A stretch of DNA of 64,000 nt from Verrucomicrobium sp. (GTDB lineage Bacteria; Verrucomicrobiota; Verrucomicrobiia; Methylacidiphilales; UBA1321). The notes under the pieces were generated by a model. It was not told where the DNA came from and made no database searches. It was given only the letters and a program-made list of their open reading frames with translations. Both the position numbers and the translations under genes were made by a program. The stretch is from NCBI GenBank assembly GCA_017849585.1, contig JAFIGT010000042.1, positions 1 through 64,000 of the forward strand, read 5' to 3'. Shown piece after piece: positions 8,693 to 19,500 of the stretch; within the stretch, counting starts at the first letter, position 1; every line of letters starts with the position of its first letter.

Positions 8693-10273
8693 ATGCTCCC
8701 GGCTGCCTCTATCCGTTCCGTTCAGGTCGAGCTTCGATTCCTTCCCCTCCAACCCGATTACATTCGGCAAACCTTCGAACGACTCGGCCAACTCGGCTAC
8801 AACACCGTTTATCTTCAATACGAAGATACCTTTCCATTCCGGAAACATCGTTCCCTGCGTGGTCCCTTTACTTACTCTCGTGCGCAAGTTCGACAAATCA
8901 ATCAGTGGGCCAAAGACCATAGCCTTCAGATCATTCCCCTCACCTATTCCTTCAGTCATTCGGACCAACTACTCCAGCGTTCGCAATACGCGGTTTTCGC
9001 CGAATCCCAGACCAAGTCCAGCCTCTGCCTCACCGATCCGCGCTCGGTGGATCTCATGGTGGAACTCGCCGAGGAAGTTCTTGAACTGCATCCCGAATCC
9101 AAATTTGTTCATATCGGTGGTGATGAAATCCAGCAACTGATCGCCTGTCCCCGTTGCACCACGGCCATGTGCCGACACGGACGCTCCGGCGTTCTCGTCA
9201 ACTTTCTAAACAAAGTCGCCAGCCGCTTCCGCAAATTGGGGGTACGTCCCGCGATTTGGTCGGACATGCTGATCCGCTATCCCCAGGCTATCGATAAACT
9301 CTCGCGCGATCTGCTGATTTTCTACTGGGACTATTGGAGTCACGGCGAACGCCAACCCTTCCTTACCATTGGCGGTGGATTCAGCGACATGTTCATTCTC
9401 GACAGGAAAGCCATCACCGCCGATCTCGCCGTGATGACTCACTTTCCTCTCACCCGCACCTTGGAGGAACTCCCCCAGGGACTCGCCACCGTCTATCGCG
9501 ACTACTGGCAACTTGACCGCAAGCAGACCAGCGCCAAATCTTTTCCCTATCTCAAGTTTTTCACGGACCGCCAATTTGACGTCATCGGTTCTGTGCTTCC
9601 CTACGTTGAACTCGGCTCCATTCTGCCCAACGTACAGGAAAAATGGTCCCACCTCACCCATGCCGTAAAGCGCATCCATGCAACCGGAGCCGCAGGCGGC
9701 ACAATCTGTCATTGGGCTCCCTTCTGGCCCCCACTGGAAACTCTCTGGCTCGGCATTACCGCATTCAGCGAAGGGCTGCAGCACAATCATCGCGCGATGG
9801 CTCCAGAAAAAATTCTTCCGCGTTATACCGCTCTCGCTCTTGGTCAGGAAGCCCCGGATTTCGCCAACGCCGTCTGGAACGCCACACGCCGCTTTGAACT
9901 CGGCGACATTTTCAACCCGACATGGCAGATCGTCTCCCCGGAAAAGAAAATCCAATGGCATCGCGACGCCGGAATGGTAGCGAGAGAGTGCGCCACCGTG
10001 AACAAGTTGCGCGCCCAGCTTCCCGCCCATCAAAAGTGTTTCCGAAAGTATGCCGCCAGACAGGCTCACGCCCGACTCTTCGAAGTGCTATCTCAGGAAA
10101 TGAAACTGAAGTTGGAGTACGAAAAATGCCTCCTCCAGAATCTTCCCGTTCGGGCATCTCTGCGCAAAAAAATGCGCGCCTTGCGCCCGGAACTTCAGAA
10201 AGTCTGGAGCGTCTACTACGTTCCTGCCGCCGTCAAGAAGCTGACCGAGCTTCGCCTCGACCCTTATTGCTAG
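8693..10273 (+). CDS. GH20-type beta-N-acetylhexosaminidase catalytic-domain protein
   Basis: A GH20 TIM barrel is shown by FVHIGGDEIQQL, the HxGGDE signature whose Asp-Glu pair (residues 144-145 from ATG 8693) polarises the substrate N-acetyl group and donates the proton. TVYLQYEDTFPF near the N-terminus and FYWDYWSHG later fit the barrel. There is no signal peptide, so it is probably cytoplasmic and acts on imported oligosaccharides. The frame opens at 8651, overlapping the upstream gene by 26 bases; ATG 8693 leaves a 16-base gap and is preferred, but neither has a clear ribosome site. The likely activity is removal of terminal N-acetylhexosamine; a divergent specificity is possible because only the core motif is conserved. 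Confidence 0.8.
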   Translation: MLPAASIRSVQVELRFLPLQPDYIRQTFERLGQLGYNTVYLQYEDTFPFRKHRSLRGPFTYSRAQVRQINQWAKDHSLQIIPLTYSFSHSDQLLQRSQYAVFAESQTKSSLCLTDPRSVDLMVELAEEVLELHPESKFVHIGGDEIQQLIACPRCTTAMCRHGRSGVLVNFLNKVASRFRKLGVRPAIWSDMLIRYPQAIDKLSRDLLIFYWDYWSHGERQPFLTIGGGFSDMFILDRKAITADLAVMTHFPLTRTLEELPQGLATVYRDYWQLDRKQTSAKSFPYLKFFTDRQFDVIGSVLPYVELGSILPNVQEKWSHLTHAVKRIHATGAAGGTICHWAPFWPPLETLWLGITAFSEGLQHNHRAMAPEKILPRYTALALGQEAPDFANAVWNATRRFELGDIFNPTWQIVSPEKKIQWHRDAGMVARECATVNKLRAQLPAHQKCFRKYAARQAHARLFEVLSQEMKLKLEYEKCLLQNLPVRASLRKKMRALRPELQKVWSVYYVPAAVKKLTELRLDPYC

Positions 10274-10306
10274 CAGGCAGCTCGATTCATTGAGACAAAT
10301 ACAAAA

Positions 10307-10336
10307 GCCGGAAAGCTTCCGAAAAAGCTTTCCAGC
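10307..10336 (-). terminator. Intrinsic terminator between convergent genes
   Basis: GGAAAGCTT (10310-10318) and AAGCTTTCC (10325-10333) form a nine-pair stem with loop CCGAAA, extendable by a few pairs. On the minus strand it is followed by GGCTTTTGTATTTG, a usable U-rich tail for the PEP-CTERM gene. On the plus strand the tail is A-rich, so it suits the GH20 operon less well. Confidence 0.6.
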
Positions 10337-10360
10337 AAAACGACCAATTCGAGGTTTACC

Positions 10361-11170
10361 CTACACCCTGCGGCAGCGCAGTCCCATTCCCAACATACCG
10401 CTCGCACCCAAGAGCAACATCAACGAGGACGGCTCCGGCACCGCGTTCACTTCCAGGGAATCGATACGCAGAATATTATAACGAGTGCTCACCGCCGCGT
10501 AGAATCCAATTCCGGTTATCGTGCTCGAACTCAGATCCAGAGTCTGGGTCGCTCCGATGGCCATCGTCCCATCCGCCACGCTGGAACTGGAGTTACTAAT
10601 AAGAGTGAACGCCGACCAAGTGGATGCGGCCGTGGAAAAGAGAAACGAACCGGTATCCGCCACATCGAAGTTGCCCGCCGTGCTTTGACTCAATGCGGTT
10701 TGAGCAAAGGTGCTATTGGTAACATACCAAGAGCCTCCGACTTGAACCAGCAAGCGCAGCTCCTGCGAGGTCGCCAGACTCGTATTCATCTTCCACGTGA
10801 TCATCGACGTACCGCTGGTCAAATTCAGATTCAACCCTGTTACGACCGCCGAGAATGATTGCGAAACCAATCCAGTATTTTCGCCATTGTAGAATTGCAG
10901 AAATCCATTGGATGTATTCGGATTGCCTGTCTTGTTCGGCATTGTCACGGAATTACCAGCGGTAAGCGCGGTAATGCTTCCGGGACCAGTAACATTCACC
11001 GCATTGGCGCCAATGTAGGCATTCCAACCAGCCATCGATACGCCAGAAGTCGCCCCAGTGGCATTGGTGAAACTTTGCGAGTAGAGAACCTGCGCCTGCG
11101 CTGAGGTGGTCATCCAGCAGACCACGGCGATAGCCAGCCCTTTGAGTGTTCGATTGAGTGTAGTATTCAT
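10361..11170 (-). CDS. PEP-CTERM sorting domain-containing exported protein
   Basis: From ATG 11170 the protein has 269 residues: a signal peptide (MNTTLNRTLKGLAIAVVCWM, cleaved near AQAQ), a Ser/Thr/Gly-rich beta-sandwich body, and a C-terminal VPEPSSLMLLLGASG-MLGMG-LRCRR tail. That tail is the PEP-CTERM signal (VPEP, hydrophobic helix, basic end) cut by exosortase, which anchors or releases proteins at the envelope with extracellular polysaccharide. A TTG six codons upstream is an alternative start. No exosortase is in the window. A 17-base palindrome lies 120 bases upstream (11290-11306). The function of the body is unknown; it resembles the many lone PEP-CTERM surface proteins of Verrucomicrobiota. 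Confidence 0.88.
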   Translation of the reverse strand: MNTTLNRTLKGLAIAVVCWMTTSAQAQVLYSQSFTNATGATSGVSMAGWNAYIGANAVNVTGPGSITALTAGNSVTMPNKTGNPNTSNGFLQFYNGENTGLVSQSFSAVVTGLNLNLTSGTSMITWKMNTSLATSQELRLLVQVGGSWYVTNSTFAQTALSQSTAGNFDVADTGSFLFSTAASTWSAFTLISNSSSSVADGTMAIGATQTLDLSSSTITGIGFYAAVSTRYNILRIDSLEVNAVPEPSSLMLLLGASGMLGMGLRCRRV

Positions 11171-11289
11171 TGTGTTTTGTAATCGCAATTCGTCTCAGGA
11201 AGACCGTAATCCGGATGACTTCCTGCACCCCGACTATAATCAACAGGCCGAACCGTCACAATAAATGAGACTCGATGAAATCACTTAGT

Positions 11290-11306
11290 TCTGATCATTG
11301 ATCAGA
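11290..11306. promoter_or_regulatory. 17-bp palindrome TCTGATCATTGATCAGA, candidate operator
   Basis: This is a perfect palindrome around one central base; its inner 13 bases match the site at 4533-4545 beside the IclR gene. It lies 120 bases upstream of the PEP-CTERM start, in the otherwise empty 11171-11447 stretch that holds this gene's promoter region. Shared control with the IclR operon is inferred. Confidence 0.5.
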
Positions 11307-11447
11307 GCGTTTCTTTTTGCGTTTGCACAAGCGCCCCCTGCAGAAAACCAGTCAACGAACAAGCCGTCACCTGGGCTCGAAATGGAAACGCCCCGTTTCG
11401 AAGTTCTCACTTCAAAAGGCGGGGCATTGAGGTCACTCTCGTGCGTA

Positions 11448-11807
11448 CTACTGATCGAAACTCGATCCGTAAGCTATCACAGAGTTTACAATCCGGGGAC
11501 GTCCCACAAAAAACAAGCGACCATTCAGACTGGCATTCAATTCGTTTCGACGAATCAACTCCTCTTCCCAGTTTTCATAGCGTTGGATGAAATCATAGGA
11601 AGCCATGAACCGTTGCAGAATCGATTCGAATGCTGGTTCCTGGTTTACCACAGGCACGGGTGGCGTCGGACTCATTGGTTCAAGGGCGAGATTCTGCCAT
11701 TGGAAGAAAGCATATCCAGCGTTCTTGGCCATATTGCCCACGATCTCGATTGACCATGTATTTGTAAAATTCCATCCCGCGCCAATGAATGTAGCCGGAT
11801 CGCGCAT
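11448..11807 (-). pseudogene. C-terminal tail of the GLUG exoprotein beyond an in-frame TAG
   Basis: This piece opens with MRDPATFIGAGWNFTNTWSI, the segment that normally follows the last GLUG repeats (relatives read TAQM-DPATF-GAGWDF), and has the FQWQNL end phrase. It is in the same frame as the upstream piece, separated only by TAG and four codons (PTAY). The last about 80 residues (QEPAFESILQRFMASYDFIQ onward) are charged and predicted helical, unlike the repeats. It is unlikely to be a separate gene. Confidence 0.6.
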
Positions 11808-11819
11808 ATAAGCGGTCGG

Positions 11820-13577
11820 CTACGCCGACAGCCCTGTCGCGGAACCCGCTCCCACGCCCGTGACCGTCCCAGAGGATTGAAAATCCCAGAACGTGGAAGT
11901 CAGCACCCCGCCATTACTGCCGATGAAGCCGCCAATCGCCGTTGGAGCGACACCGCTTGTGCTGATCTTACCTGTGCTGTAGGCGTGCGTGATCGCGCCC
12001 GTGTTATGGCCGATGAAACCACCGACGTTCGCATTTCCCGTTACTTCACCACGTGCGTAGGCCTCGTTGATAGAGCCCACGATCATATCACCGATCAGCC
12101 CACCTACATAGACCGTTCCACTCACCGAACCCGTCGACGACACTTGAGTGAACCCACTGTTAGTTGAAGAACCGACCAGCCCGCCAACATAGCTGCCGCC
12201 GGTCACATTACCCGTCGCCATACTCGTATAGACCCAGCCATCCTGCACGCCGCCCACGAGACCACCGGCGGTATTGGTACCATTTACCGCTCCGGAGGCA
12301 AACGAGCCGCTGATCGTCCCGTTCGCCATTGCACCCGCTAAACCACCCACAAGCGTCGTTCCCGTGACCGCACCGCTCGCTGTCGAGTTAGCGACGATAC
12401 CGAAGAAGTTGATTCCGAGTAAACCACCCACAAAAGTGTTACCCGTCACGGCACCCGTGGCGGTGGAATTCGTGATGGTACCCGAGTAGTTATAACCCAC
12501 TGCACCGCCAGTGAAATCAACACCCGTGACGTTACCACTTGCGAGGGAGTTCGAGAGCGTGCCATCGATCATCTGTCCGATCAATCCACCGGCATAGCTT
12601 ACCGTGGCCAGAACCGTTCCGCTGGCAGAACTCGCGTTGATGGTGCCGTGATAGCTGTAACCGACAAGACCGCCGATGTTCTGGCTCCCCGTGACTGACC
12701 CGGAACTGTAGTTTCCGGTCGCCGTACTGTTCGTGATCGTACCGATCAGACCACCGATATTCTGAGTGCCAGTCACCGCCCCCGAGTTGATCGCTCCACT
12801 AATACTGCCGTTATTGAGTGCGCCGATGATCCCACCCACCTTATCGACAGCAGTCACTGCGGCCGTATTTGTCACGCTACCGATCGTACCGCTTGCAGTC
12901 CCGGCAATACCACCGACGCCCGTACCTCCCGTGACGACACCGGAATTCGTCGCATTGGTCAGGACGAAGAAACTCGCGCCGGCGATACCGCCGACACTTG
13001 TCGAGCCGCTCACCGTGCCAAGATTCATGACATAGCTCAGGGTGCCCGACGTGCCCGCAATGCCGCCCACATTCGTGCCACCCGTAACGGCGCCTGAATT
13101 CGTGCCGTAGCTCACCGAAATATTCGTACCATTGGCGCCGATCAACCCACCCACCCAAGTCGCACCACTGACGGCACCACTATTCACAATCTGACTGACC
13201 GTGCCATTGATCGTCACTCCCAAAACGCCGCCGGTATACATCCCTCCAACCACCGTACCGCTATTCGAGAGATTCGTGAGCGTGCCACCGTCATTTCGGC
13301 CCACGATACCACCCGTTTCGAAACTACCTATCACAGCTCCGCTATTTGTAACCGTATCGAGGACAGAATTCACATTGTACCCGATGATACCGCCGACATA
13401 GGAGCCACCCGAGATTGTGCCCGTGTTGCTTGAGTTGGCGACCAGACCGATTGCATTAACACCGACGAGACCACCTGCATAGGTCGTACCACTGATCGAG
13501 CCGGCATTCAGCACCCCGCTGATCGTGCTCCCATAATTCCCTCCCGCAATACCACCGATATACCTGGAACCCGTCAC
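11820..13577 (-). CDS. GLUG-repeat exoprotein, fragment 4
   Basis: This 585-residue frame consists almost wholly of GLUG-type repeats (for example GGLAGAMANGTISGSFASG, GGLVGSSTNSGFTQVSS). It ends at FWDFQSSGTVTGVGAGSATG and LSA, followed by TAG. Its apparent ATG at 13577 is an internal Met of the longer frame: upstream of it, in the same frame, SSWIANSSNSGTV runs back to the TGA of the preceding piece. With no signal peptide of its own it would not be exported if translated alone. The repeats form right-handed beta-helix-like rods in related adhesins. Best read as part of the interrupted 11448-21498 gene. Confidence 0.7.
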   Translation of the reverse strand: MTGSRYIGGIAGGNYGSTISGVLNAGSISGTTYAGGLVGVNAIGLVANSSNTGTISGGSYVGGIIGYNVNSVLDTVTNSGAVIGSFETGGIVGRNDGGTLTNLSNSGTVVGGMYTGGVLGVTINGTVSQIVNSGAVSGATWVGGLIGANGTNISVSYGTNSGAVTGGTNVGGIAGTSGTLSYVMNLGTVSGSTSVGGIAGASFFVLTNATNSGVVTGGTGVGGIAGTASGTIGSVTNTAAVTAVDKVGGIIGALNNGSISGAINSGAVTGTQNIGGLIGTITNSTATGNYSSGSVTGSQNIGGLVGYSYHGTINASSASGTVLATVSYAGGLIGQMIDGTLSNSLASGNVTGVDFTGGAVGYNYSGTITNSTATGAVTGNTFVGGLLGINFFGIVANSTASGAVTGTTLVGGLAGAMANGTISGSFASGAVNGTNTAGGLVGGVQDGWVYTSMATGNVTGGSYVGGLVGSSTNSGFTQVSSTGSVSGTVYVGGLIGDMIVGSINEAYARGEVTGNANVGGFIGHNTGAITHAYSTGKISTSGVAPTAIGGFIGSNGGVLTSTFWDFQSSGTVTGVGAGSATGLSA

Positions 13578-16500
13578 CGTACCGCTATTCGAGCTGTTCG
13601 CGATCCAACTGGATCACGTACTGGCACCTGCCACACCCCCGACATAATAGTTACCGCTGATCGTGGCCGTATTCACCGAACCGCTGATGGTACCAGTACT
13701 CTGATAGCCCGCGATACCGCCCGTATACGAACCGGCCCCCATTACCACACCGCTATTCGTCGCATTCAGAATAGAGCTTCCCACGATGCTGGAACCCGCG
13801 ATGCCACCCACGTTATCCACACCGCTCACTGTGCCCGTGTTCGTCACACCGCTCAGCGTGCCAGTCATCATATGGCCAACAATGCCGCCCACATAACTCG
13901 TGCCAGTGACCTGGCCTGCATTGGCACTATTGGTAATCACCGCGCTGATCGTCACGCGACCGACGATACCGCCCACGTAATTCACGCCGCTCACCGTTCC
14001 CGAGTTCGTCGCGTTCGCGATCGTGCCGCTGTTATATCCCGCGATGCCGCCGACTGTCGACGATGCGCTGACAGCACCCGTGTTCGTCACGCCGGAAAGC
14101 AACCCATTATTAAATCCCGCGATGCCCCCCACCGAGTTCGTCGCGCCGCTGACGGAACCCGAATTCATACTCGAACTGATCGTGGCGTCATTCTGGCCAG
14201 CCACACCGCCTACAATAGTGAGACCATAAACTTGACCGCTATTGGTGCTGGTCAATATCCGGGCCGCTCCGGTCGACGTACCGACGATTCCGCCCACGAG
14301 CGACGAACCGGTCACCGAGGCCGTATTGAGCGAATTACTGATCGTGCTGTTCTGCGCGTAACCGGCAATACCCCCGACATTGACACCCGATGCCGTCACC
14401 GTCCCCGAGACAGTGACGTTGTTGATCGTGCTGGAACTATTATTGTAGCCCACCGCGCCGCCTACGTAGCCGACGCCGCTGACCGTGCCCGTAAATGTGG
14501 AGTTCTGCAGCGTCGCGGCAAAGTTATTGCCGATCAACCCGCCGACCGTGTTGCTGCCAATCACCGTGGCGTTCACGATGAGATTGCTGACGGTGTTCGA
14601 CATGGTAGTGCCAATCGCTCCGCCGACATAATTGACACCGGAGACCGTACCCGAGAAGGTCGAATTCGTCAGAACCTGCGAGGAGTTATTCCAACCGATG
14701 AGTCTGCCTAGGTAATCACCCGTGGAGTAAACTCCCGCCGTGACGTTCATTCCGGAGAACGTACCGCTGGTGTTGGAACCAATCGCACCGCCAACCCTAC
14801 CGCTGCCAGTCACCGTCGCCGTAACCGTATTGTTCAGCACCGTGCTGGAATTATTGACCCCAATGAGACCGCCGACATATTGCGTTCCCGTGATGTGCGC
14901 TCCACTGACCGTCGAATTGATAAGGAATCCCGCCGTGTTGGAGCCCGCCAAACCACCCGTGTACTGCGTACCCGAGACGGTACCGCTATTGTACACGCCA
15001 CTCAAAGTGGCCGTATTATTATCTCCCGCGATGCCGCCCACGTTCGTGAGACCGTTGACCGAACCGGAATTCGAGCTGGAATAAATCCGGCCACTGATCG
15101 AACTCTGACCGACAATACCGCCAGTGAAATTGCGCCCATTGACTGACGCCAGATTCCGACTGTTCGTAATGACGCTCAGATTCACACCGGCGATACCGCC
15201 CACATAATCGACACCAGCGTTAATCGTCCCGCTGTTCGTATTGTTCTCGATGTAACCGCCATAATAATTCCATCCCGCAATGCCGCCGTAGTTGACGCCA
15301 ATACCCGCACCATTCAGCGTACCGCTGTTGGAGTTGTTGCGAATAGTGGCCGTATTAAACCCGACCAAGCCCCCGACGTTGTCCGTATTCGTCGCGGTAA
15401 CCGTCGCGTAATTCACATTGTTTTCGATGATGCCCGAGTTGTAACCGACAAAACCGCCTGCCTGTCCGCCGCTGGTCACGGTCACGATTCCCGCCAAAGC
15501 GTTGACGTTGCCGCTGAGCGTTCCGTCCGCGAGGTAACCCACGAGACCGCCGATGCTCACCGAGCCTGTCGTCGCCTGCACCGCACCCGAGTTAATATTG
15601 TTGATGATCGAGGCGGTGCCGCCACTGCTCTGACTGGCCCCGACCAGACCGCCGATGCCCGATGATCCGCTGAGAGCCGAGATCGCTCCGTTGTTGGTGC
15701 TTCCCGAAATCCAGCCGCTGTTGGAACCCACCAGACCGCCGATATAGAAGGAATTCGTGCCACCGGTCACTGCGCCGCCGTTCACGCTCGCACTCACCGT
15801 GGCGGCGTTATTGTATCCAACAATGCCGCCAATATTTTGCGCGTTCGCGTCCCCTGCAATCGCCCCCGTTTTACTGCTCACCAGGATGTATCCGAGATTC
15901 TGCCCCGCCACACCACCAATATTCGTCGGCAAAGCTCCGTAGACGCTCACACTGCCCTGATTGGAGCTCGAGGTAATCGTCCCGTAACTATAACCGACCA
16001 CACCGCCGATATGCATCGCATTCGTGCTGGCACTCACCGCCGCGGTATTCACGTTGCCGCTGATCGTAGCGCCCACACCATTGTAGCCCGCGATACCGCC
16101 AAGAACGCTGATTGAATAACTGCCGTTGAGGACACCGCTATTGGTATTGCCGATCACCCAGCCATTATTCAATCCCACCACACCACCGACGAAGGAGGTA
16201 TTTGTCACTGTAATGATTCCCGCATTGATACTGCCGCTGATCGTTGCGCTGTTCACCCCCGCCAAACCGCCGATCATCATGGCGCCCGTCGCCGTGATCG
16301 CTCCCGCATTACTGCTGGAAAGAATGGTACCGCTATTGGAGCCCACCAGACCGCCAAAGAACGACGCGCCCGATCCAGCCGCCAGAGTCGACCGATTGTA
16401 GCTGCTGGAAACCGTCCCCGTATTATAGCCTACCAGACCACCCACGCCGTAAGTACCGCTGATCGTTACCGAGCTTGTTGTGCTTAAGCCATTGAGGAGA

Positions 16501-19500
16501 CCGTTATTCACTCCCGCAATACCACCCACAAACGTCGTACCCGAAACCTTGCCATTATTCAGCGTCGTGGAAATCACCCCCGCAGTGTCGTTCAGACCCG
16601 CAATGCCACCGACATTGACCTTACCCGATACGGTTCCTGCGTTTGTGCTGTATTGGATCGAACCGGCATTCACCCCGGCGATGCCGCCGATAGTGGAAGC
16701 ATTCGTATTCGCCGCGATCGCGCTTAAATTCGTACTACCTGTGACGGTACCGGTGCTCGCATTGTACCCAACAATGCCACCAAGACCGTACACACCACTC
16801 AGAGTTCCCGAGTTGGAACTGTTCGCAATCGTGCCGTAGTTCGCCCCCGCGATACCTCCGACGTAGCTCCCAGTCCCGACGACCGATCTCGAGTTCGCAA
16901 CGCCATTCAACGTGGCCGAGGCCGAGACCACACCCGCGATGCCGCCAACATAATTCACTCCCGTTACAGTCGAAGAATTAGTTGAATTCGATATCACGCC
17001 ACCCACATAGGCGCCAACCAGGCCACCTGTAAAATCTCCCGTGCCTTGCAAGGTCCCCGCATTGGAACTGGTATTGATAATACCGGTATTATAGCCGACC
17101 AGACCACCTGTGTAATGGTTGCCCGCGACCGCACCGGTGCTGCCTGAATTGGAGATCGTGCCTCTATTCGAACCCGCGATACCGCCGGTGAAATTATTCG
17201 TCCCCGACACCGTGCCGGTATTGAGCGAATCTTTCACTGAGCCGCTATCGTTATTGTCACCGACAAGGCCGCCCGTGAAGTTCGTTCCGGTGACCGACCC
17301 ACTATTTAAACTTGAGCTGACCACGCCCTCATTAAAGCCCACAATACCACCAATGTCACCCGTGCCGCTCACTTGGCCCGTATGGACCGTATTACTCAGC
17401 GTCCCGCCGCTATTTAGCCCCACAATACCGCCGATATAATAGATACCCGAGACGGTACCGCTGCTGGTACTTGTCTCCACGGTTCCACCGGAATTGGCCC
17501 CGACAATACCGCCCACGGATTGCCCAGAGCTCACCGTCGCCGAAGCAATACTACCACTCACCGTGCCATCATTCAGACCCACGATACCGCCCGCCTGGCC
17601 ACTCCCCGCCGTAATGAACCCGCTGGCGCTGCTATTGATCACGCTGCCGCCCATAAAATTGTACCCGACGATACCACCCGCCGAATAAGACGACGAAGTC
17701 ACCGTCCCCGTCGAATACGAACCGAGGATCGCGCCCCCGTTTTCATTAAAGCCCGCAATCCCGCCGATGCTGTCCGTTCCGCTCACCGTGCCGGTATTGA
17801 CCGCGCCACTGATCGTGCTGTTGTTCCAGCCCACGATGCCGCCCACGTCATGACCGTTGGTCGAAACCACGCTACCGCTGTTGTACAGGCTCGAAATCGA
17901 GTAAGTCGACGTATTGTAACCAAGGATGCCACCGACATAGCTGCCCGTCGCGATCACCGTCCCGGTATTGGTCACATTCGTAATCGTGTTGACGAGAACG
18001 CCTCCGGAATTTTGACCCGCTATGCCACCCACGTAATAAGCACCGCTCACCGTGCCGCTATTCGTCACGTTGGTAATATTGCCCCCATCATTGAAACCGA
18101 CGATGCCGCCAGTGTAACTGCCCGTATTCGTCACCGTGCCGCTGAAGCTGCTGTTACTGACCGTCGCGTTCTGCAGGTTGAGTCCGATGACACCGCCCAC
18201 GGTTGAACTGCCCGTGACAGTCCCGGTCACATAGACCTGATCGACCAGACTGTTCGTGTAATAGTTGCGACCGACCGCGCCCCCCACAAAATAAAGTCCA
18301 GAGGTCGTCCCCACAAACACAGATTGCTTCACCACGCCACCGCCCACATTCTCACCGACCAATCCACCCACATAGGCCGTACCCGTGACCGTGCCCCCCA
18401 CCATTAGCCGCTGCCGGTTCCTCCAAAATTGTAACCGATTGCTCCGCCTACATAACTATAACCGGAGACCGTGCCCGTAAAATTCACCGCGCTCACAGTC
18501 GCGTTATTCATGCCCACAATACCACCCACATTATTGCCGGGACTACTCACGGAAGCCGACACCGTTACATTGGACACGAGAGCCGACTGATTCGCGCCCA
18601 CCGCGCCGCCAATATTATCGCTTGTACCGAGAATCACCGAACCCGAGGACACCACGCTGCTACTCAGCGTTGCTCCCGCATTATTCCAACCCACCAGGCC
18701 GCCTACATTGCGGGCACCCGAAACTTTCCCTCCATGCGTGCTATTAGTGATGACACCACTACCGGAATTCACCCCCGCGATACCGCCGACATAGGTACCA
18801 CCACTGATCGTGCCAGTATTGATCGCATTCGAAAGGCTTCCGGCATTGAAACCGGCGATACCACCCACCGGCGTAAAGCCGTTAACCTGTCCGCTATTCG
18901 TGACGTTCATAATTCTTCCCGAGGTCGCGTTTCGGCCCGCGATACCTCCGACATAATTACCGACCGGTCCGCTGGGGCTGCTCACCGTGGCGACATTGAT
19001 CACCCCACTGAGAGTTCCCGCATTGTACCCGGCAATACCACCGATATCCGAACCCGTACCGAAAACACGTCCAGAGTTGGTACTATTGACCACCGTTCCC
19101 GTAACCAGATTGTTTCCCACCAGACCGCCGGTGGCGTCATTACTATTGGTCACGGTCCCGAGATTATAAACCCCGCTGAGCGTGCTCAGATTGATTCCGG
19201 CAATACCGCCGACCTGATACGTTCCGCCCACGCTGCCGGAATTCGTCGAGTTCAGCACCTGCCACGCATTGTAGCCCGCGATGCCGCCGACAATATTGGT
19301 CCCCGACACCGTTCCGGAATTGCTCGCTCCATCCACCACGCCATTATTCCACCCCGCAATACCACCGACAACATTGCCCGTAGCAGAGACTGCGCCGCTG
19401 TTGCTGCTACCGATAATACGGCCAGAGGTGGTGTTCATACCCACCACACCACCGATGTAGTAGCCGCCGCTCACCGTCGAGTTGTTGATCGTACTGGCCA

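Noticed and set aside
13872-18206. Several long plus-strand open frames (up to 280 codons) opposite the GLUG array
   Set aside because: They mirror the repeat period of the opposite strand, have Arg/His/Asp-rich low-complexity sequence with no start signals, and shift with the repeat composition.
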